Source: Mesorhizobium sp. WSM4313
Lineage (GTDB): Bacteria > Pseudomonadota > Alphaproteobacteria > Rhizobiales > Rhizobiaceae
DNA: 64,000 bases
Assembly: GCF_002294725.1 (NCBI RefSeq)
Contig: NZ_NSFT01000002.1
Coordinates: 558,001-622,000 of the forward strand
Direction: 5' to 3'
Every line of letters begins with the position of its first letter. Within the stretch, counting starts at the first letter, position 1. Positions 59,402 to 64,000 of this stretch are shown here, piece after piece. Below the pieces are notes generated by a model. That model did no database searches. It was not told the DNA's origin and was given only the letters and a program-made list of their open reading frames with translations. A program made the translations under genes and the position numbers.

Positions 59402-61861
59402 CGTTCCGCGCGGTTTGGCGCGGCTGGTGGCGGCGGCCAGCAGCGGGTTTTCCGGCCAGACATGCTTTGGATAGCGGCCGCGCATGTCGGCGCGCACATC
59501 CGTCCAGGAGCCGCGCCAGAAGCCGGGGAGATCGCGCGTCGTCTGGATCGGGCGGTGTGCCGGCGACAGCAATTCGAGCGTCAGCGGAACGGTTCCGTTT
59601 GCGATCGCCGGATGACGATCGAGGCCGAACAGTTCCTGCACGCGGATCGAAAGCACCGGCCACTCTCCGTCATAGCGGATCGGCACGTGGCTGCCGGACG
59701 GCGCGTCGAAATGGGTCGGCGCCAGCGCGTCGACCTTGCGCTGCAGGTCATGCGGGACCAGCGCCATGAGCGCCGACGACAAAGTCGCCGGCTTGATGGC
59801 TGCGAAAGAGGCATCGCCGCACAGAAACGGCAGGAGCCAATCGTCGAGGCCATCGATGAGCGCTTCATCGGAAACGTCGGGCCAGGGCGGTCCGAGGCCG
59901 CGATTGAGCCAGCCGAGCCGCTGGCGCAGCGCCTCCGCTTCCTTGCCCCAGTCGAGCAGAGCCAGGCCGTGCTCTCTCAGGGCGTCGAGAATGGCGCGGT
60001 CTGCGTCGGCGCCTGACGGCGCTGGCAACATACGCTCGGAAAGCGTGATGGCGCCGAGCCGTGCGGTCTCGCGCATGCGAACGGCGCGGCGCTCGCGGTC
60101 GAAGCTCGTCTCACGCTTCGTCTCGATGCGATCGGCAAGGACGGTGCGGATATCGGCTTCGCCGACCGGAGCGGCGGCGGTGATGCGGGCGTTCTGCGCC
60201 TTGCCCTGCAGGTCGGCGACCACAAGCCAGGTTTCATTGGCGAGCGGATCGGCGACATCGACCATGGCGCCCGAACCATTGGCGAGCACGAAGCGGCCGC
60301 GCTCGCCGCGCGCCCTTGCCACGCGATCCGGCCACGCGTGGATGAGGAGCGAGCCGGCGCCGGCCGACGCGTCGCTTCTGTCTCCGCCAGCCTGCCCGGC
60401 CAGACGCTCCGCCAATTGCCGCGCGGCATTGGCGCGAGGGGATTTCTCGCCGCGAAGCCGGATCAGACGCCGCTCCAGATCGGCGCTGTCGCCGCCCAGC
60501 CCACGCTCGGTCAAGAGCACGGCAAGCGTCGCCGCTTCGAGCGCGTGGCCGCTCTTCGCCGCTTCGGCCACCATATGCGCCAACCGCACCGGCAGCGCCA
60601 GCTTGCGCATGGCGGCGCCCGCCTCGGTCAACCTGCCGGCATCGTCGATGGCATGCAGCGCCTTGAGCAGCACCCTCGCCTCGTTGAGAGCGGGCGCCGG
60701 CGGCGGATCGAGGAACGAAAGGCTCGACGGATCGGCGACGCCAAAGGCGGCACAGTCGAGCAGCAGGCCGGACAGATCGGCCTCGAGGATTTCGGGCGGC
60801 GTGAAGGCGGGAAGCGACGCGGTCTGCTCGGCGCGCCACAGGCGCACCGCCACGCCGGCTTGAGTGCGGCCGGCGCGGCCGGCGCGCTGGTCGGCCGAGG
60901 CCTTGCTGACGCGCACGGTTTCCAGGCGGGTCAGACCGCTTGCCGGCTCATAGCGCGGCAGCCGCGACAGGCCGGAATCGATGACGACGCGCACGCCGTC
61001 GATGGTGATCGAGGTCTCGGCGATCGAGGTCGCCAGCACCACCTTGCGGCGGCCGGCCGGCGCCGGCCTGATCGCCGCGTCCTGCGCCCTGTTGTCGAGC
61101 TGGCCATAGAGCGGAACGATGTCGGTGTCGGCCGCGACATTGCCCGCGAGCCGTTCGGCGGTGCGCTCGATCTCGCGCTGTCCGGGCAGGAAGGCAAGCA
61201 CGCTGCCCGACTCGCCGGCCAAAGCCGCGCGCACGGCCCTGGCCATGGCGTCCTCAATCGCCGTGCCTGCCGGCCGCTCGTCGTAGCGGATCTCGACCAG
61301 ATAGGCGCGGCCCTCGCTTTCGATCACCGGCGCTGCCGACAAAAGCTTCGCCACGCGCGCGCCGTCGAGCGTCGCCGACATGACCAGCAGGCGCAGGTCC
61401 GGCCGCAATGCGCCCTGCACGTCGAGCGCCAGCGCCAGGCCGAAATCGCCGTCGAGCGAACGTTCGTGGAATTCGTCGAAGATCACCGCCGAGACGCCGG
61501 GCAGCTCCGGATCGTCGAGAATCATGCGCGAGAGCACGCCTTCGGTGACGACCAGGATCCTTGTCCGCGCCGAGGCGCGGTTCTCCATGCGCATGGCGTA
61601 GCCCACCGTGCCGCCGGGCTCCTCGCCCAGCAATTCGGCCATGCGGCGGGCGGCGGCGCGGGCGGCGAGCCGCCGCGGCTCGAGCAGCACGATCCGGCCC
61701 TCACCGAGCCAAGGCGCGTCGAGCAGCGCCAGCGGCACCAGCGTCGTCTTGCCGGCGCCGGGCGGCGCCACCAGCACGGCGCTGCTGCGCCGCGCGAGCG
61801 CTTCGCCGAGCGCCGGCAGCACGGCTGTGACCGGAAGCTCCGGCAAGCGTTTCGTCGTCAT
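59399..61861 (-). CDS. hrpB: ATP-dependent helicase HrpB (DEAH box)
   Basis: An 820-residue DExH/DEAH helicase: Walker A APPGAGKTT (32-40), DEFHERS as Walker B, SAT motif MSATLDG, and motif VI with QRAGRAGRT. The C-terminal HrpB-specific domain (ELLSPAHRPIQTTRDLPGF near the end) separates it from HrpA. Its cellular substrate is uncertain; related helicases act on RNA. The length matches the family. Confidence 0.94.
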   Translation of the reverse strand: MTTKRLPELPVTAVLPALGEALARRSSAVLVAPPGAGKTTLVPLALLDAPWLGEGRIVLLEPRRLAARAAARRMAELLGEEPGGTVGYAMRMENRASARTRILVVTEGVLSRMILDDPELPGVSAVIFDEFHERSLDGDFGLALALDVQGALRPDLRLLVMSATLDGARVAKLLSAAPVIESEGRAYLVEIRYDERPAGTAIEDAMARAVRAALAGESGSVLAFLPGQREIERTAERLAGNVAADTDIVPLYGQLDNRAQDAAIRPAPAGRRKVVLATSIAETSITIDGVRVVIDSGLSRLPRYEPASGLTRLETVRVSKASADQRAGRAGRTQAGVAVRLWRAEQTASLPAFTPPEILEADLSGLLLDCAAFGVADPSSLSFLDPPPAPALNEARVLLKALHAIDDAGRLTEAGAAMRKLALPVRLAHMVAEAAKSGHALEAATLAVLLTERGLGGDSADLERRLIRLRGEKSPRANAARQLAERLAGQAGGDRSDASAGAGSLLIHAWPDRVARARGERGRFVLANGSGAMVDVADPLANETWLVVADLQGKAQNARITAAAPVGEADIRTVLADRIETKRETSFDRERRAVRMRETARLGAITLSERMLPAPSGADADRAILDALREHGLALLDWGKEAEALRQRLGWLNRGLGPPWPDVSDEALIDGLDDWLLPFLCGDASFAAIKPATLSSALMALVPHDLQRKVDALAPTHFDAPSGSHVPIRYDGEWPVLSIRVQELFGLDRHPAIANGTVPLTLELLSPAHRPIQTTRDLPGFWRGSWTDVRADMRGRYPKHVWPENPLLAAATSRAKPRGT

Positions 61862-61916
61862 TTTGCCCGCATATCAGCGGTCGCGGTCGCCGTGCAACGT
61901 GTCGGGCCCATGCGGG

Positions 61917-62807
61917 TCAAAGCCGGGCACGCGTAAACGGGTTCCAGCGCACTGTGCCAAGCCGCACTTCCTCGCGTACCATGGTGAGGAGGCCTGAGGC
62001 GCCGACGACTGCAAGGCCGACCAGCGTCATCGCGTCGGGATATTCCCTGAAGAACATCGCCCCGAGGATGACCGCCCAGACGATCTGCGAATAATGCGTC
62101 GGTGCAATGCGGTTTGCGGGCGCATATTTGGCCGCCAGGAGATGCAGCAATTGGCCGCCGGCGGTGAACAGGCCGCCCAGGACCAGCCAGCCCAATTGCC
62201 ACAGATTGGGGAGCGTAAATGACGTCGCGACCGCGCCGACCCCGTTGAAGAGCAGCCCATAGCCGATCAGCGAGCCCAACATGGTCGTGCGCTTTTCCTG
62301 CTGGGCAAGCGAGCGCATCAGGATGACGATGGTCGCCGCGACGAAGGCATTGGCGAAGGCGGCGAGATGGCCAAGATGCAATTCGCGGAAGCCCGGCCGC
62401 ACCACCAGCATGACACCGGCGAAGCCCGCGACCACGGCAAGCCACCGCCAGGGGCCGACCTCCTCCTTCAGGATGACGGTCGAAAGCACGGTGACGAGCA
62501 ACGGGGCCAGGAAGAGCAGCGCGTAAACCTCCGCCAGCGGAATGGTGGTGAAGGCATAGACGCTGAGCACGCCCGACGCGATGCCGGCCCAAGCGCGCGC
62601 CTGCACGGCCCAGGGCCGCCCGGTGCGCCAGAAATCGCGCCAGCGCTCCTCCTTCGGCCGGGTGAAGAAGAGGAAACAGCCGGCAAACAAGGTCATGAAG
62701 AAGCCGATCTCGAAGACGGTGAACTGCCCGCCCAGACCCTTGATGACGGCGTCGCTGAACGAATAGTTTGCGTAAGCGAGAAGTGCGAGCAGGATTCCGT
62801 TCGGCAC
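61917..62807 (-). CDS. DMT-superfamily (EamA) transporter
   Basis: A 296-residue polytopic protein with two EamA repeats (FTVFEIGFFMTLFAGCFLFF; LAEVYALLFLAPLLVTVLST; then LGWLVLGGLFTAGGQLLHLL and SQIVWAVILGAMFF). It is a metabolite or drug exporter of unknown substrate. The start is uncertain: GTG 62807 avoids overlap with the divergent deacetylase gene, while ATG 62855 would overlap its first codons. Confidence 0.82.
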   Translation of the reverse strand: MPNGILLALLAYANYSFSDAVIKGLGGQFTVFEIGFFMTLFAGCFLFFTRPKEERWRDFWRTGRPWAVQARAWAGIASGVLSVYAFTTIPLAEVYALLFLAPLLVTVLSTVILKEEVGPWRWLAVVAGFAGVMLVVRPGFRELHLGHLAAFANAFVAATIVILMRSLAQQEKRTTMLGSLIGYGLLFNGVGAVATSFTLPNLWQLGWLVLGGLFTAGGQLLHLLAAKYAPANRIAPTHYSQIVWAVILGAMFFREYPDAMTLVGLAVVGASGLLTMVREEVRLGTVRWNPFTRARL

Positions 62808-62830
62808 GATTCCATTTCCGGGAGAGAGAC

Positions 62831-63496
62831 GTGAAGATACTGGCGCTGGGGGCACATCCCGACGATATCGAGATATTCATGTTCGGTACGCTGGCCGCCT
62901 ATGCCGCGCAAGGCGCAGAACTGACTTTCGCCATAGCCACGGACGGCGCCAGGGGCGGCACGGGCGACCCCAAGGCGCTTGCCCGCTTGCGGCGCAAGGA
63001 AGCGACCACGGCGGCAGGCCTGCTCGGCGTCGAGCCGCGCTTCCTCGACTTTCCCGACGGGCAGCTCGTCGCCGATGCCGCGTTCATTGCGGCGCTGAAG
63101 GCACTGATCGGCGAGGTGAAGCCCGACCTCGCTATCACCCATGCGCCCTCCGATTATCACGGCGACCACCGCGCCTTGTCCGACGGCGTGCGGCTCGCCG
63201 CATCCTTCGCGGTGCCGGTGCTGCATGCCGATACGCTCGGCGGCACAGGCTTTTCGCCGACGCATTATGTCGAGATTTCGCATCATTGGGACATCAAGGC
63301 GAAAGCGATCCTCGCGCACCAGTCGCAGGGTCCGGAGCACTATGTGCACAGGGCGCGCCTCCAGAATGAGTTTCGCGCCGGACAGTGCAACGGCGCACCC
63401 GGCGCGCTGGCCGAGGCTTTCCGCTTCGAGCCGACCTTCCCCTTCGCCGACATACGTGCGCTCCTGCCGCCGGCTCCGCCGATCCGGCCGGTGTGA
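62831..63496 (+). CDS. PIG-L/LmbE-family deacetylase
   Basis: A 221-residue zinc-dependent N-acetyl hydrolase fold: AHPDDIE (His9, Asp12) at the start, then HAPSDYHGDHRAL and ISHHWDIKAKAI, with HQSQGPEHY near the C-terminus. PIG-L enzymes deacetylate N-acetylglucosaminyl compounds such as those of surface lipids or bacillithiol/mycothiol precursors. GTG 62831 is chosen because GGAGAGAG lies directly before it. It may act with the sugar ABC transporter that starts at 63767 (inference from proximity). Confidence 0.87.
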   Translation: MKILALGAHPDDIEIFMFGTLAAYAAQGAELTFAIATDGARGGTGDPKALARLRRKEATTAAGLLGVEPRFLDFPDGQLVADAAFIAALKALIGEVKPDLAITHAPSDYHGDHRALSDGVRLAASFAVPVLHADTLGGTGFSPTHYVEISHHWDIKAKAILAHQSQGPEHYVHRARLQNEFRAGQCNGAPGALAEAFRFEPTFPFADIRALLPPAPPIRPV

Positions 63497-63526
63497 CGAC
63501 AGGTCCGGGCCCCGCCAACGCGGCCA

Positions 63527-63538
63527 GCTGACGTCAGC
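63527..63538. promoter_or_regulatory. GCTGACGTCAGC perfect palindrome
   Basis: A 12-bp perfect palindrome 31 bp after the deacetylase stop codon. It could be a protein-binding site for the downstream promoter or a short hairpin. Confidence 0.3.
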
Positions 63539-63623
63539 AGGACCCAGATCCGGCGATCATTTCCCAATGATTTCAATGACGCATTTCGCCATGCTGCGGC
63601 GCAGCAACGAATTCGCTTGCGTT

Positions 63624-63661
63624 GTTTAGTAAAAAGCGCATCACTAAACAAATTACTAAAC
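63624..63661 (+). promoter_or_regulatory. ACTAAAC repeat cluster, candidate operator of the ABC transporter operon
   Basis: GTTTAGT (63624-63630) faces ACTAAAC (63643-63649), and a second ACTAAAC lies at 63655-63661, 12 bp after the first. The block is AT-rich in a GC-rich region, about 100 bp before the binding-protein gene. Repressors of the LacI or ROK type often sit before sugar ABC operons. The intervening 63662-63766 holds only a GGGCCCTCG hairpin and the GGGAGG ribosome site. Confidence 0.55.
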
Positions 63662-63766
63662 ATCGGGCGGCGCATTCGCCCCGCCGTGTTTGGGCCCTCG
63701 GAGGAGCGAGGGTTGAGGGCTCTTGAAACCGTCATCCGGACGCGTTTCGCAAATGGGAGGTAAGGC

Positions 63767-64000
63767 ATGAAATCGACCTTGAAACTGGCGTTGGGACTGG
63801 CCTCGGCGATCTTTGCGTCGACAGCCGTCTCGAACGTCGCGCATGCGGAAGACCTGACGCTGTGCTGGGCGGCCTGGGATCCGGCCAACGCGCTCGTGGA
63901 ACTGTCCAAAGACTTCACCAAGGAAACCGGCATCGGCATGAAATTCGAGTTCGTGCCATGGACCAATTACGCCGACCGCTTCCTCAACGAGCTCAACTCG
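63767..64000 (+). CDS. ABC sugar transporter substrate-binding protein, 3' truncated
   Basis: Seventy-eight codons are visible before the window ends. The Sec signal peptide is LALGLASAIFASTAVSNVA, cleaved before EDLTLC. The mature start DLTLCWAAWDPANALVELSK, then TGIGMKFEFVPWTNYADRFL, matches family 1 extracellular sugar-binding proteins. GGGAGG precedes ATG 63767. It is the first gene of a probable ABC operon running right; the ACTAAAC repeats upstream may control it. Confidence 0.85.
   Translation, partial: MKSTLKLALGLASAIFASTAVSNVAHAEDLTLCWAAWDPANALVELSKDFTKETGIGMKFEFVPWTNYADRFLNELNS

Noticed and set aside
1..64000. CRISPR array, tRNA, rRNA, prophage or transposase genes
   Set aside because: No regularly spaced identical repeats, no cloverleaf-like or rRNA-like sequences and no transposase, integrase or phage structural proteins were recognised in the window.

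Overview
The window is a GC-rich chromosomal stretch from an alphaproteobacterium of the Rhizobiales, most likely Mesorhizobium or a close Phyllobacteriaceae relative. This rests on the type of protein families present (a Porin_2 outer-membrane porin, an ActS/ActR redox system, MmcB, a malic enzyme fused to a phosphotransacetylase-like domain, a mutS/glnD/murJ/trpS neighbourhood) and on several families of dispersed palindromic intergenic repeats of the kind common in rhizobia. No rRNA, tRNA, CRISPR array, insertion sequence or prophage gene was seen. Both ends cut genes: the end of a GcvT-type folate-dependent oxidoreductase on the left and the start of a sugar ABC-transporter binding protein on the right.

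Layout. 0-10.4 kb: one-carbon/choline-type genes (GcvT fragment, methyltransferase, choline-kinase-like protein), a DUF805 protein, a DMT exporter, a cytosine-deaminase homologue with a changed active-site residue, an MsbA-like ABC exporter, ilvD and a VOC protein. 10.4-20.6 kb: prfC, then an accessory block: a DUF1127 protein, an exported protein plus DUF4242 pair, a divergent winged-helix/TPR regulator, an FAD oxidoreductase, an amidase, two tandem EgtC-like class II glutamine amidotransferases, a DUF6356 protein and an Lrp regulator. A near-identical element with three 11-bp-phased direct repeats lies in front of both the DUF4242 operon/regulator and the first amidotransferase, suggesting one regulon. 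20.6-33.1 kb: dut, a HAD phosphatase, a PEP-mutase-like enzyme, a CysZ/EI24 protein, a DMT exporter, an adenosine-kinase-like gene, an orphan MbcA/ParS-like protein, the porin, the malic enzyme and a glycosyltransferase-like protein.

33.3-49.8 kb: housekeeping genes mutS, glnD, murJ, trpS, a universal stress protein and nfuA. A 6-kb cassette sits between mutS and glnD, holding an NTF2-like gene with a TetR regulator and palindromic operator, an MBL hydrolase, an aldo/keto reductase, a DUF305 protein and a copper ATPase with a textbook CueR-type promoter. A vapBC module with its own operator lies between murJ and trpS, and an Irr/ICE-like box precedes nfuA. 50-57 kb: an L,D-transpeptidase lipoprotein, a cueR-like regulator (the probable partner of the copper promoter 9 kb away), a nucleoside deaminase, three small orphan genes of lower GC, mmcB, an SDR/ECF-sigma operon and nhaA. 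57-64 kb: ActR and ActS separated by palindromic repeats, hrpB, a DMT exporter, a PIG-L deacetylase, and the truncated ABC binding protein behind an ACTAAAC-repeat operator-like region.

Functional themes are redox and metal regulation (ActRS, CueR/CopA, Irr box on nfuA), nucleotide salvage (cytosine deaminase homologue, adenosine kinase, dUTPase, nucleoside deaminase), nitrogen sensing (GlnD) and several small autoregulated units whose operators can be read directly from the sequence.
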